DNA of 64,000 nt, from the NCBI GenBank assembly GCA_036345935.2, contig JADWOT020000003.1, positions 21,656,509 to 21,720,508 on the forward strand. The letters are read 5' to 3'. Shown here piece after piece: positions 49,801-62,400 of this stretch. Within the stretch, counting starts at the first letter, position 1; every line of letters begins with the position of its first letter. Position numbers and translations under genes: made by a program. This DNA comes from Taenia hydatigena (lineage: Eukaryota; Platyhelminthes; Cestoda; Cyclophyllidea; Taeniidae). A model generated the notes under the pieces. The model had not been told where the DNA came from, made no database searches, and saw only the letters and a list, made by a program, of their open reading frames with translations.

Positions 49801-52721
49801 CGGCAGATCGGTTGTGTTTCAGGGACGCCGGTGTCTAGGCGTGATGAAGAACCCTCCACTTGGGCTCGTCGAAACGGTAAGTGGTTGGGTGGCTTACTAT
49901 CCAAGTTTATCATTTTAGGACTAGATTAGAGGTATTCATCTACAATAGCTATTCAAACAAACTTTTGGGAATCTCTTCTGGGGACGACGGCCATGTTCAG
50001 ACCTTAGAGCCATAGGTGCCTATTATTAGAGAAAGGAGTTCTCTCATTTTTCGATGTGGTTGCTTCTACCTACTTGCTACTACTGAACCGGTAGTCGGCA
50101 ATCTAAATGACACAAAAACCTCCCCAATTCTTTGGGCCCGTGCTTAAATGTAGTTAGGACTGGTAGGTGACTTGCTTTAATAGTTTGTGGATTGTTCAGC
50201 GGTAATGTCGGAATAAACGCAACTTTTTTAAAAAAGTTGTCAAGAAATAAAAAGCATACGCTTTTAAAGGTAGAGGAATTGACCTTTTTTTAACTTAAAA
50301 CATTAAATTCTGAAGGTAAAACACGAGATAAGGCTCCATTTTGAAGAGTTTAAAGTAGGCAAACTAGCGCTGGATAGGCTGATTTGCTTTAAGGGGAAAC
50401 TCGCATGAAACCCCATTTAATGATTAAAAACCAGACTGTACATACACAAATTACTGGATCATTGAACTTTAAGCATTGAGTTGGTATTTACTCAATAAAA
50501 CAACAAAAATTCTTTCAACTGCCAAACTTGATGACGTGAATTTTTTATCGAAATGGATCTGTTGAAAATTTCAGTCACCGACGACGAAGATGGAGGTGAT
50601 TCCAAAGGAGGCAAGCCACCGAGTCGACGCGCAGCTCCACCGTTACAGCCACCACCACAGGGAAGCTCAACGCTATCAAATCCGAATCGTGGCAACCTGG
50701 CGCCCAGGTTGGGCCCCAAACCCACCATTCAATGGCCACCGCGTATTCGGCCGGGAGGGTCGGATAAGCCGACCAGTCCGCCAATAATTGAATTCGGCGG
50801 AGCAAAGCGGGTCAGCGAATCGAGCGATGGTTGCGGTGATGGAGGGGCGTCCCAGGTCGAGGGCTCCTACGAAGTGATTTGGGACTACTTCAGCGAAAAC
50901 GGTGGAGAAACCGATGAGGAAGGGGGGGATCGAGAAGGAGAGGTAGGAGAGGGAAAGAACTGCATGCCACCAGGGGTTGGGCCCGCTCCTCCGACTTGAG
51001 TAGCTATCAGCGTTATGGTTATCATTAGGGATCCCATAGTCTTATAAATATTAGTATATTCCTCTCCTCTGGAGCATAGTTCATTGAAGATATTTTTGAC
51101 CTCATGATGACTTAAAAATGGGTCACACAACACAAAATGGAAGCTAAGTTGCATGGATAATTATCAACTCAAATTAATTTGCAAATCTCAGTATTTTTAA
51201 ACCCAGATCGACGTATCAAGTTACCAATGGCAACAAACTATTTTGGAGACTAATGATTATGCGAACACTGCTGACCGTTGATAATTCAGTCGTTTCGCAA
51301 AACAAATGCCGATAAAAGGAACTAACTGTCGAGAGAGGAAGATTTTAGTAAGCCTGGCGAAACCCTACTTGGGAAACTCACGATTTATTCCCGGTGGAAG
51401 AATTACACTTGTATGATTATGCTGGGGAAATTGCTGTCTAGTCGAAATTGCCTGCGAATTCATGACGAATGGATGTAGCCGATGTCCAATCACAAAATAC
51501 TTCAAAAAGAACAGTCCACTTTCGGGAAATGATCTTACAGGTGTGAAAAACCCGTCAACATTCACTCCCGATGAATGGGTCAATGGATTTTGATGAATAC
51601 ATTTCCCCCTGGAAATGGAAAATACGGCTAGAGGGGTGGCTGGTCGCTTCCAGTAATTTATGCGACAGGCTGCCAATCTGAGGTGGGATCGGCTGCGGAC
51701 CTGCAATTTCCGGTCGGCTAAAGCCGTGAATCGTGGGAACAGTGAATTGTAAGAAGGATCTAGGACGTAGTCTGATATGTCAACACCACCATTTATAGCT
51801 GGCTTCGGTTTAGTACGACATCTGAGTTAGAGCATATGCACTTGATGGAGAAGCGTGGATATAACCACCCGTTTGCTGTACTTTGTGCCTGGCTTCTATG
51901 ATTTAGAAGGCGGTAATGCCCAGACATTAATATATAATTGGGACTATATAAATTTTGGCCGAAACGAGTTAATGTGACTTGCAGTTGCCACCGCACATGA
52001 AGTTGATTCTATTGTGATATAATAATGGCAAAATCTCAACTCATTCGTTTCCTTGATCATACTGGTATAACCCACTGATTCTTCTGCATTATTTAAAGCT
52101 ACCAAACAATAACGAGTTTTGGGTTTGGGATCGTTTTTTCCTCCTCTTTAACGACGAAAGGACTTTTGAAAAGGAATAAAGTTGGCGGGCTACGAGGAGT
52201 GCTTCATTGATGGTAAATTATGTGGCACTTTCAGGAGATGCGTAGCAGTCAAATGATTGGACCTTCCTCGGGCTCCTACTACAATGTTTCTTCAAAGACA
52301 CCGCCTAAGGTGAGACTCGTACTTGGTCTTAACGCCAGACATGCAAATATCCACTGATTTGCCATAAGATTGACATTCCGTACATTTCTTACTGATGCCT
52401 TTAGATTACTTCCTAATATTATGACTATGTCGAAATCTGATCATCTACATGCTTTAATAGCATCAAAAAATCGTCCACCCCTTTAAAAAAATATCCATCC
52501 ACTAGCACATCCTCAATTGGTGGAGAACCTATCAATAAGCTGCAGTTGCTGGGGTGGAAATTTTCAAGACTTATTTATGGGTTTGAAGCAGAATATGTGG
52601 AGACACTCAAATACACCTTAACAAGATGGCTTTGAAGTTATTTGTTCAAACTTTGGTACAACTAAAAACATTTTTTTTTCAACAGGTCATCCTCAAGGTG
52701 AAACGCGAGGAACCCGTGTGA
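37857..52721 (+). CDS. Unrecognised disordered, basic, Pro/Ser-rich protein, 614 aa
   Basis: I do not recognise this protein. Seventeen exons: 37857-37896, 38107-38137, 38472-38547, 39515-39587, 40193-40290, 41280-41367, 41437-41475, 43234-43503, 45815-45933, 46492-46548, 46649-46681, 47062-47304, 48345-48489, 49823-49876, 50575-50942, 52235-52309, 52686-52721. All 16 junctions are GT-AG with matching phase and the total is 1845 nt, which makes the gene convincing without homology. Seen in order: a fairly ordered N-terminus (VPATILPETW-YNLALLPTT; TKIIVSNFEGPLTVTC), a Pro-rich stretch, a Lys/Arg/Ser tract (SQSKRKTSKK; RKKCRSPSPSSSKSPRSK) resembling a nuclear localisation or RS-like region, a Cys/Pro cluster (HPCHCVPMIYCMPSCPYPC), an acidic DEDGGD/ETDEEGGD segment around YEVIWDYFSENGG, and the ending VILKVKREEPV. 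A nuclear role is an inference from composition only. Small exons or the 5' end could differ. Confidence 0.75.
38548..46491. other. Large introns of the unrecognised gene (5' half)
   Basis: Introns 38548-39514, 39588-40192, 40291-41279, 41476-43233, 43504-45814 and 45934-46491 hold no recognised gene, repeat or RNA. Open frames in them are short on both strands. At 41250-41279 a decoy acceptor (TTTACAG) precedes the chosen one; using it gives a premature stop. Confidence 0.5.
47305..52685. other. Introns of the unrecognised gene (3' half)
   Basis: Introns 47305-48344, 48490-49822, 49877-50574, 50943-52234 and 52310-52685. The part from about 47460 to 47760 is pyrimidine-rich on the plus strand with a 60-codon open frame that is not needed for the splice phase. 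Nothing else is recognised. Confidence 0.5.
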
Positions 52722-55700
52722 AGCTTCCGAGGACAGAATGCAAGTAAACCACTTTTTCCAACCACGCTGAGCGCCTATTTACTGGTCAAAATCTAGTGAA
52801 TTTTCTTCCAAAACACCAACCAACCCAATGTACCTCGTTCTCTGCTTACAATGTCCCCAACCTCTAATAACACTTTGCTTGTTTGATTGATGAAGTGAGT
52901 ATATTGTCTCCACCATTTTATCTAAGATTCGTAGATTACGCAGGAGTTATGCCATCACATTAGTAGTCCTGAATGGAAAATTCGTTCGGGGAATTAAATA
53001 TGTTTCTACGTTCTCAAATCCACACCCATTCCAAATGATTCTACTCCTGTTTTTTTTTTTAAAAAAATATACTGTCAATGGCAAGATCCCTTTGACCGAT
53101 TTCATGCCGATAGCCTACTGGTGCACAACAAGCTTTCACTGGTGGTGGACGGAATTGCATCGTTTGTTCTTTAACACAAGCCTCTCCGAATAAATAACGG
53201 CATGTAATTATCAGTAATCGAGCAGCCTTATGGATTGAACCCTCAATGTGCTACAACGACCTTGTGGGTCCAGAGTAAGTCAAAAGGGTGGATACGAGCG
53301 TGGTGATGAGCCGCCAATTTCAGCCACAGAATGCCATAGTTGAACTGGAAGCGCGCAATAGTCCTGCGATTGCATACCACCATACAATTTTGGCTTTGGG
53401 TTTATCATGATTGTTGAAGTTTTAACACCATAATAAACAGCATACGATAAGAATGCCTAATGAACGGTAATTTTGAACGTCTGCAACTGGACTGATGGCA
53501 TTAGTTACCGTATGACTGATTCGTAAATTGCGGTCGACATCAATTGAGATTCCCTGATTGCTTGCCTTTGAGCTGAATGTTGTAGCAAGTACGGCTCTGC
53601 AGCCTCTCGGATAACATCGTAGAAGTTTTGTACGACCAGGTCAGAAGTGAAGTGTGCTGTCTTAGAGGTACTAGACACTCTTACGAATCACAAACGATTT
53701 TTGTGTAGTTAAGGTTGCTATTAAGAGAATTAAGAGGGGTAATAATAATCATACTTTATTGTTAATTTTATGGATACCGAAAATTCCTTCAATTAGCAGA
53801 GCAGTGAGGCCGACTAATTAAACCATCGTTTTCAGGTGATTGAGCATTTCAAACTAAAATTTCGTTGTGACATCGACTCTCTGAAGGTTGCAACTTATAT
53901 ATTTAGCAATGAAAACAATGCCATAATGATGTTTCTTATATAAATGACACAACAACCAGACCAATGCCCTTGACAAAGTCCAACACCACCTTTTTAACCC
54001 TCATGAACTGCTGTAGCGCCCCGAGATTTTCCTAAAGCCAAGAGAAAACATAATACTCAAGCAAAATATGCATTTCCAACCTGCAGAACGACGTACGTTC
54101 TAGTGGTATGACCTAAAGTTCAGGTCGGCCGGCAAGGATGCAGTAGTGGAACCCCAAAAGGTCTACCACCAAAGCCGAAAGGTGAACAAATAGGTACATG
54201 CCAATGTCAAAATACTGTCGATCTCCGTTCGCGTTCTTAGTCCTTCTTTCGTGTGCTGTGACTCAAAGCACTAGATTGACGGCAACATCCAGAGATCCAC
54301 TCCAAAGCTCACAGAAATTCTCGACTGCGTTTCCGAAATATTGTGTTGAAGAGCAAGATAAGGACAGTTCCAATTATAAGCTAAATTCGAGAGAAAACAT
54401 GAAACAACTTCAAGTTTTGGTCACTACACCGATCATGTGCTATCCACTGATCAGTGGTAGTTTAAACAAGACTGTTAGGACGAATTGAAATGTATTTTAT
54501 GAGGCTCCTTGCAATGGTTGCATGAAGACTTTCAGACTAAGAAGAGCTCAATATTGCTCACGTTTTCAGAACTTAAAAATAGCTACAATAAGAGGAAATG
54601 TGGCGGCGTAACTCGCCTGATACAAGGAATCCGAATCTGCAGGACACCCTTCAGTCGTGAGTGCATGAACTTGTCAAATTTTTGTGGTAATTCCTTGGGT
54701 GATAGTTTAAGAACGATTAAAGCCAGTGAGACAGGCACTTCATCTCGGTTGAGGCCAAATGCCTAATCACCTCGGCAAAAGACTGAATACATAACCTTCA
54801 TGAAAGAAATGAAGTCAAGCTATTTCGGAAAACAAAATCATTACTCCATGAGTCCAACAATTGAAAACCCTTTTAATTTAATCGAAATTGGGTGGAGATC
54901 TTAAATTGGAATTATTCAAGACTGAAAAAAACTGGTGCCTTATTACATAAAACCCGATGACTAATCCTACATAAGTAATCTTAATGAAAAGAGAAAATTG
55001 CTCCGAGGCCTTGTAGCCGCTCATTCCTTATGTAGTCTGCATTAGTACTGGTGATGCGAGGCGAACTGGCTCGGGTCAACTCCAGGCGTTTGTAATTTCA
55101 CGTAGAACAGTCTGTCGGAATGCCGGTTCACCGGTAAAACTCCTCCCGCAAGAAGCGAAAAATGCATGCACAAAAAACCCATTTTCATTTAACTGGATCA
55201 AGTTCTTAGATAACGCCCCAACGTAAAATATCAAAAAGCTTAGTAGCAACACTCCATGGACTAATACTCTTCACACAAATCCCACGGCATGGGAGGTACT
55301 GAGTCCACCGAAACTCCAAACGTAGGAATTAAAGACGCCCTCGAGGCGGCTCCAATTTATATCTGTTGCTGTCTCATCTATCTCCGCGCAGAGATAGATA
55401 GTATCAAATAAAGATTCTGCGACAGTAAAACTGTCAATGACACACAAAAGGCTTATGACCCAAGATGTTGTTGCGTAACGAGTAGGCATTCTTTTACTCC
55501 GGAATTTGATTATTATGTCCGACTTGAGCTGTACATGGCCATTATACAGCCAAACCGCAGAATTGTCGGGAGGGATATCAAATTGAGGGATTTACCAGCC
55601 CCAGTTAGTTTCCTCCGCAAAATCATACGAATTTTAACCCCATATACTCTCGGGAGCAATGCTTTATGCGACCTCAATCGTAGAAAACAACGATAAGTTC

Positions 55701-56734
55701 ATCGATTCTCATCTTTAGTGGAGTAAAACTGGCCAAAACGACAAAAAACTGGTATATTCAGATCCCAAATCTAGTTTCTAATTGCGCAAATGATACAAAC
55801 AGGTACTACTAGAAATCGAAATGGAGGGCTATCAACGATAAAATTGCACATCAAAGATACTAGCAGCGCTTTCAACCAAGTAAGTATTGGACTAGCAGCC
55901 ATCAATAAAGTGCCCATCTTCTAAGCAGTTGGTTTGCACGAAAGATGGAACACAGAACTGCCTAACAAGTGCTTCCAGCATGAGCATCTCACGAAAACCG
56001 ACCTATCTTCAAGTAAGGCGAATCAACAATACATCACTTTGAAGGGAAGGGAGTACACAGGCCAGCGGGAATAAGGATGATTCAACGACTTATGCAAATC
56101 ATTCGAAACACCCAAGCTTAACAAGAAATATACGCCATTCAATTATTGCAAAAATTCATCGGGAAAAATAATTACTTCAGATCGGTAGGCAAGGCCAACA
56201 ATAGCCGAAATGAACCCCAATCTTGAAGTCATTTTTGACTACATTGCCAAAACTTACTGCTGTCAGATTTCGACGCCAAATACATAGAAGTATGAGACAC
56301 CAAGTGGGTAATTTCAGCCATAAGAAACAAATAAATACGAAGAAAACGTTTGACGCTTCAACGTAGAAAGTAATTGAACTTTATACTTAATATGGGCACG
56401 GAAGCATGACAAAATTCCAGGGGGATACCTAAACATAACAGCCCTGCTAGGAGACGGACTTCACTAGTAAAGTCAAAAGTAGCGACCAAGTGCCATATAA
56501 CGATAGCTCATAGAAAAGAGGGATATGCTATTAACTGCCAACAAGTTGAGGGATAGAATCTATTGAAGAAGAAGAGGCCAAGGCTGACAATAAACTCAAG
56601 AGCAGCGCCTAATCTCCTGTAAGGAATACCTTACAGAAAATCAATTTTAAAACAGAATTAGGAAAATGAAGACACGCGTTCTGAAGAAATCAAGTATGCA
56701 TATCTATGTACACAGGGGCGGCACAACAAAGTGT
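52722..56734. other. Gene-poor intergenic region of 4 kb
   Basis: This lies between the convergent 3' ends of the unrecognised gene and LENG1. The part 54000-56700 is more A-rich on the plus strand, with many short interrupted open stretches such as 54198-54488, 54509-54766 and 55271-55489 (minus). That texture would suit a decayed mobile element, but no transposase or reverse transcriptase motif could be read. Confidence 0.4.
54198..54488 (+). CDS. Possible small secreted protein, 96 aa
   Basis: The open frame begins MPMSKYCRSPFAFLVLLSC, which has the basic-hydrophobic-polar layout of a signal peptide followed by AVTQS, a plausible cleavage region. The remaining 70 residues are polar with two cysteines and show no recognised family. 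There is no clear promoter or splice support, and the frame lies in a gene-poor stretch, so chance is a real possibility. Confidence 0.2.
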   Translation: MPMSKYCRSPFAFLVLLSCAVTQSTRLTATSRDPLQSSQKFSTAFPKYCVEEQDKDSSNYKLNSRENMKQLQVLVTTPIMCYPLISGSLNKTVRTN

Positions 56735-57883
56735 TTATCTAAACGACCTTTGTTTCCGATACACCTCCAACCGATGCGCGTTCCGTCGCTCTGTCGCCAA
56801 AGAAGAGAGCTCCGGGTTGAAGGCCGAATTAAATGGTAACTGCCGCTCATCCACTACCGTCACCTCCTCCTCCCTCGCCGCTACGGCTTTGGCTGCCGCC
56901 GAAAGACCCATCGATCTGCACAACACCACTGCAGCTCGATCACGTTCAGCGCGCTCGCGAACCAATCGTTCAGCGCGGAGCAGTTCTAGCCTTCTTCGCT
57001 TTTCTAGCTTCACATCTCCGACGCTTTGTGAACCCTCTTGATCGCTGCGTGAGCATCTTGCCTGAATGAGACAAGAAGGTAAGACGATAACACCCCGAAA
57101 TTGCGCAATAAGCTAGACAAATGAAATGGGTCATACTCTAGGAGTTCTAATATCATCAGGAAAAAGAGAAGAACAAGATGACATGACTTGAACGGCAGCA
57201 GCACGCTCTTTGACTTCATTGGCCTGCCTTGCCTCACGAACGCGAGCGAATTCTTCCTCAACTTTTTTCATGTGGAAGAGGGGATCGGATTTTTGTTTCC
57301 GCTTCATGTCCACTTCATCTGACCTGCGATATTATGAGACATGAATTCGAAGCATACGCTAGGAGAGTTCCGAGAGGTTTTGCTTCCTTAGCGCGTTTAG
57401 GAATTTCAGACCACCAGGGCTTGCCGTTAGCTAGACTATCATCGGCATCGACAAGATATTTAAGAATTCCGAGCTTTTTCTCATGTGACTCTTTCTCCTT
57501 TTTTAACTCTCCCTCATATTCTTTGTTTGAAGCGAAGAGATTGCGCTAAAGAGCGTTAGTGAAAGGCATGACACACATTTCCTTCAATGTCTGCGAAGAG
57601 GTGCAGGGTGTCCTGCATGCTGAGAACTGAGCTGTCCGCAGGTTTGCCATTATGAGCCCTTTTTCTAAGGTAATCCACCCTAGCTTCTTGCGTCTAGGCC
57701 GATTATACAGGCTGAAAGACGAATTACAGCTATTAGGCTTCGGATAGACAGATCATTTTGCTTCTTCCGGAAAAGGGCCTCATCTGCTTCGACGCGAGCG
57801 GCGTTGTCCCTGTTCTTAACATGCCACCTGCACAAATAGGTAATTTAACGAGAGCAAAACCTTTTTTTAGGTAATATATTCAT
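56735..57883 (-). CDS. LENG1: LENG1 homologue (CIR N-terminal domain, spliceosome-associated)
   Basis: The human protein was found in purified spliceosomes; its exact role is unclear. Exons: 57883-57861, 57827-57728, 57693-57577, 57545-57358, 57323-57137, 57061-56735, giving 313 residues (human 264). The first four introns are 33, 34, 31 and 34 nt and the fifth is 75 nt. The N-terminus MNILPKKRWHVKNRDNAARV matches human [20 protein letters not shown] across the first intron. Further matches are TQEARVDYLRKRAHNG (QEARTEFLRKKARHQ), NKEYEGELKKEKESHEKKLG ([20 protein letters not shown]), SDPLFHMKK, LLRAERLVRERAERDRA (QLRAERLRREAAERSRA) and FNSAFNPEL (YNSQFNPQL). It is mostly charged coiled-coil. 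For exon 5 the donor AGA|GTATGA at 57136 was preferred over GTCATG at 57187. It is divergent from NDUFA7. Confidence 0.94.
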
Positions 57884-58203
57884 TTGCGATCAGAACCAAA
57901 TCTGCGATGGACCCTGAAGTTTGACTTGACCACTCTGTGCAAAGATGGCTTAAAACAAAACACAAGGATTTGTAAAAATTAGAAATGCAGTGCGTTAAAT
58001 ATCGATTATGAGTTAAAAATTCTGTTACAACTCTCGGATTGCAGTCGTGCAGGGATTTCTAAAGCAATTTGAAACTTATGAAGCGAATGCAGTCAGTACA
58101 CAACTACCTTCGCATTAGTTATCCTGTAAAATTGCATTTCTTCTAGAGGATTTGGTTAAACTAGTTGAAGCGGTTTAAATGAATTCGTTGCCTCACGCGA
58201 AAA
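57884..58203. promoter_or_regulatory. Shared upstream region of LENG1 and NDUFA7
   Basis: Only 320 bp separate the two divergent start codons, so this stretch must hold the promoters and leaders of both genes, probably as a bidirectional promoter. No TATA box or other decisive element is evident. A CAAACTTCAG acceptor-like site on the minus strand lies about 40 bp before the LENG1 ATG. Confidence 0.55.
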
Positions 58204-58661
58204 ATGGCTTCGAGAGCCAGGACTAGGCTCACTCCTTTTATGGGGCGGATCAGGGACTTTATTTTGATGGTACAAGTGCACCATTATTTCATTTTCTAGC
58301 GTAAATACAATAACGCCCAACGTTATGGGGACCTTTCGTCGAAACGCACGCAACCTTTTCCAAATCTACCACCGGGTGTCGCACACAAAATGTCTGAAAA
58401 TTATTACTATACTCGAGATGTTCGTCGCGAATGCGGTCCACCTTCGGAAATATTTAATGCTGGACCAAAACAGATTACGGAAGGGGAGAGGTTAGCCTGT
58501 GTGCACTTTTATATCGATTCTCATATTATTTTGACTTGTTAAGTCGCATTTTGTTTTCATGAAAGTAGTATTATTCTTCTAGCCAGGCATCTGCTCGTTC
58601 GCTTCCCACTGACTTCACTCCTGGTTTTAAGCATAACTGGGATGCAGAAATCAAGCGCTAG
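58204..58661 (+). CDS. NDUFA7: NADH dehydrogenase 1 alpha subcomplex subunit 7
   Basis: This is an accessory subunit (B14.5a) of mitochondrial complex I, in the inner membrane. Exons: 58204-58269, 58300-58490, 58583-58661, giving 111 residues (human 113). The first intron is only 30 nt. The start MASRARTRL resembles human MASATRLIQRL. The core [18 protein letters not shown] and [20 protein letters not shown] matches human LRYQEISKRTQPPPKLP and [20 protein letters not shown]. The C-terminus ([16 protein letters not shown]) differs from the human one, as is common in this subunit. It is divergent from LENG1 and convergent with HELQ. Confidence 0.95.
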
Positions 58662-59459
58662 TCTGGTCGCGTGTTGACTCCTAATTGATCCTTAGTCTAG
58701 CCTGTACTAAATATACCCTTGCATACAACTCTTTTTCTTTCGTAGGATAGCTATTTAAAGAACCACAGCGCCCCATCTATGTGTTCCCCGCCATGTATTT
58801 CCTCGACCCACTTTGACCGAATTTGTCTAGCGTAACCGTACCGAGTCCGTTCACGAATCCCTATCCATATAATCCCAAATAGTGTGGGTCTGTCATCAAG
58901 TCCTGGGTGTTGGACTAGCCTAGTTGATAAGACCTCCAACTGGTTGTAAATAGTAATTTGGCACATGCGAGCTCCAGTGGTGTGATGGATATCCCTTCGT
59001 GGAACCCTGTTATTTGTTCGATTAAAGCACAAGTGAATCACGCCGACGAGCATCGAGTACCGGTAGCTTCAAGATGAGGCTCACCTTGCAGAGCGTGCCA
59101 TTCTGGCTCAATCACAAATGCCGTGACACTGATCACTGTCATCCGATCCCGGGGGCGTTCCTTACAAACCTCTTCCAGTTGCGCGAAAATAAACCTTTGG
59201 CTTTAGCCCTGTTGACTTTTCTTGAGGTTATAAGTGGTACACAAAACGGGCCAACCCACTGGGGAAATCGGCAACACTCAAGACGGGAAAGTAGTAACTC
59301 GCAAAACGCTGCATCTGCTAAGGTCCGGTAGAATTTCTCATCTCATATCCCCTACCTAAGTCAAGCCCAGAGAACTGGAGGTATACAACATTTCATGAAA
59401 AATAGAAAAAAGTGCAAAAGTAAAAAGGGGTACGAATGCATAGTTGCACAGCGTGACGG
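58662..59459. other. Tail-to-tail spacer between NDUFA7 and HELQ
   Basis: About 800 bp receive both transcript ends. A 100-codon minus-strand frame at 58751-59053 (with VRGDIHHTTGA-like and RQIRSKWVEEIHGGEHIDG content) is long for this sequence and may belong to a mobile-element remnant. No family motif was identified. Confidence 0.4.
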
Positions 59460-62400
59460 CTAAGCGAATAGGTCCACATCTTCTCCTTCCGCCTCATCAT
59501 CCGAGGCAGAAGTGGCGACCGTGTCGGCAGAGGGCGTAAAAAGTTGAGCAATCTCTGCGGCCTCCTTGTTCAACGATTCCACCCTGTCCACAAGGGTCAT
59601 CCGTGCCGAGTGGACGATTTCTGTGGCCGCGCGTCGGGAGAGGAAGGGCGCCAAGGCAAACACTAGCTGTCCTGGTTCCGCTGCCGCTACCTCCGCCACC
59701 GTTTTGAAGCCCGCCGCGAAAAGCTGGCGCGCCCGCGCCTGTAACGATTAAGGGGAGCGCAGAGTAAAACGGTGGCGGGGTGATTAGACCGGAGAAAAAA
59801 TAAGTGAACGAACCCTTTTGACCCCGGGAAGCTGCATGAGGGGGATGAGCTCAGAGGAGACGCAGTATGCGAGACGGGCAGAGAAGTCAGGGAGGAGATG
59901 AGCGAAGGCCCACAGCTCGGGATCACGGGAGTACTCGGCAGCAACGGCGTGTGCTAGACCGACAGCCAGACTGGCTGCCGATTGGACTAGACTCTGTAGG
60001 GCGCCACGTGACAGACCGTAGCGACGCGCAGTCCGCCATATGGGCTCGCAGCGAGGGGGCCAGAGCTCGGAAAGGGCTAGTGCCAGATAGAGGCGATATA
60101 GCGGGCTTTCATCCTGCTTCTGTACAGGGGTAGGATTGGGAGTCGTGAAACTATTAGGTCAGAAACAGAGCAATCAAATTCTTCTCCCCTCTCCAAGAAG
60201 GAAACACATGAAAGTTAGAAAAAAGTAACTGGAACCGTTCTGGACGTCACATCCACGTGAAGAATACCAAATTAGTTATTCAGCTAAATAACAATCAGAT
60301 TCATTAGAAAGTAAACATCAAAATGTCAATAAAGAAACCCACAAAACAAGTAGAAAAGTCAAAAGCGGTCAGATTTGACCCTTCAAAAATGAATTCCTTC
60401 AGTGCGATATTGGTAACCACCCGAGGATATCCTTCACAAACTGCTACGTGAATAAATTTGCAAAGTAAAAGCCTAACTCCCACCTCTACCAATACAATTT
60501 CGATTCTCTCTAAAAAGATAATTCTAGCTGACCAAAATATATTTCTGATTAAACCTCTCAGAAACCACATACTATTTTATTTGCAAGGACTAATCTCTTC
60601 ATTCAAAGAGAATAACGCCCGGAGAGAACTCGCCTTTCTAATGGGCTGTCCAGCAGCCTTTCTGGCAAGATATGAGTCGGAGAAGCCAATGAGGCTGACA
60701 ATGTTAGCCTCCTCTGGCGGTAGCCAACTGACGCGCTCGAAGAGGACACCCCAGTCTAAGGAGAAGGGCATCACGGTGGCTGTAGAAGACGTTGATTGTT
60801 GCTGCTGCCTTGAATGTAGGTCGGTGAAAGAGCGTGGGACGACAAGGTAGAGGAGGTGCAATGGTCCTGCGGTGTTGAGAGCGCGTGCGGCGCGACGGAG
60901 ATCTTCGATCAAGTCCGCGATGTGGTCCGAGTCAAGACCACCGCGGATGGCTGCGCGACCCAGTTGGCCCGTCTTTTGTGAAAGTACCGTGAAATATTAC
61001 AACAGGGGAGTGATTTGACAGTTGAAGATCCACATATGTTGGTTTGAAGTCGTTAAATTATCTATAAACAATTTCCCATTGGAATAATAGGTGCGCGTGA
61101 CTTTTATTTGATAATCCAGAGAACGCCAATTCTTAAAAGAAACTTCTCAGAAGATTCAAGGGTGCTCGACGGCAAAGGATCAAGTGTCAGGTGAACGTCC
61201 TGTAGGAAACATCTTGTAGGAATCTTCGGGAATCGCCCCCGAGATCACTCCTCAGTAATTTTAAATACACATAGGAGAACACCAGACTGGTGCATAAGCG
61301 TTCTAACACTCAGACACGAGTAATTCCAACGTGACAAAACCATTCAATCAAAGCACTCTTAACGTTTGTGTCGTTTCTCTTCTTCAACTGAATGGAGCCG
61401 AGCTTGCCTTTGTTGGGGTCTACTGGAGATTGGTCATTTTCTGAGTTAGACAAGCCATATATTTTTGACGTAAAAAACTCTCGGAAAATACAATACTTCT
61501 TATCATTGTGAATGCGCGTCGGCATTGTACAGATTAATCGTAGAACCATGTGTGAGTCGAAAATCCGTGGCATGGTGCAGTGCACTTTCCTTCGTAGAAC
61601 CAATGTGATAGAAAAATTCAAAGCATCAACGGGTAATGACCACTCAATAATCAAGCATCCAATGCGATTATGTAAGACGTATTGTCCCTAAAACAACGAA
61701 TCAACCACAATAGTGGCAGCGTATATCAAAGCAATAATGGTAATTATTCTATATAAAATGATACTAAGGTGTAATAAATTCAATTCTGCAGTCTTACTAA
61801 CTGACAACATTCACGACTTCCGACAGAGCTCAGAAGCATGCCTCCAGGCGTCCAAAACGAATACAGGGAAGCTACCAGGGAAGCGGACGCCACACTCATC
61901 AACATATGGCAAATAAACTCCAAGTACCATAATTTTGCTTACTTTTTCCAAAACCCTTAGAAAACGCACCGTTTTGAAATTACTTACCAGTTTACTAGCT
62001 GGTGATGAAAATTCCTGGTAGTAAGAACAACGAAAGATGGACCGAAATCATAGAGACCATCTAGACCACCCACCTTAAGTTCTACTTCCTCCGGAGGGAT
62101 AGAGGCGTCCGGCATGCAGAAACTATGGTTTGGTAAGCCATGGGGTAGTGGAATGCGCGGCGACTTAGTGAGCAACGGCGGTGTGGCCATGGGGGTGACC
62201 AGACTGACTAGCCGACCGCAGAGAAGATGCTGCAACTGCTCTCGAACTACCTCGGCCAGGCGAGCCTTTCCACCGCATGCATCCGCCGCCCGATTGGCCG
62301 ACTGCACTGCAAAGAGGGTTTGTCCCACGCAGGCCAGAAGATCCCTCAAGTTCTTCGCCAACTTAAAGGACAACGGATTAGGTTTTATGTACTAACATAC

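Noticed and set aside
5747..52721. One giant SHANK gene including the 37857-52721 exons
   Set aside because: The SHANK exon 18 donor phase would permit a join to 38107. However, an in-phase ATG exon (37857-37896) right after a strong acceptor gives a better start for a separate gene, and no SHANK motif appears in the later exons.
57188..57323. LENG1 exon 5 ending at 57188
   Set aside because: That needs a poor GTCATG donor. Extending to 57137 uses AGA|GTATGA in the same phase.
56706..57549. Plus-strand Ser/Arg-rich frames such as 56706-57041 and 57229-57549
   Set aside because: They are antisense to the LENG1 exons, whose minus-strand reading matches human LENG1 along its length.
59566..60133. 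Plus-strand open frames at 59566-59751 and 59867-60133
   Set aside because: They are antisense shadows of the HELQ C-terminal exons, which match the family on the minus strand.
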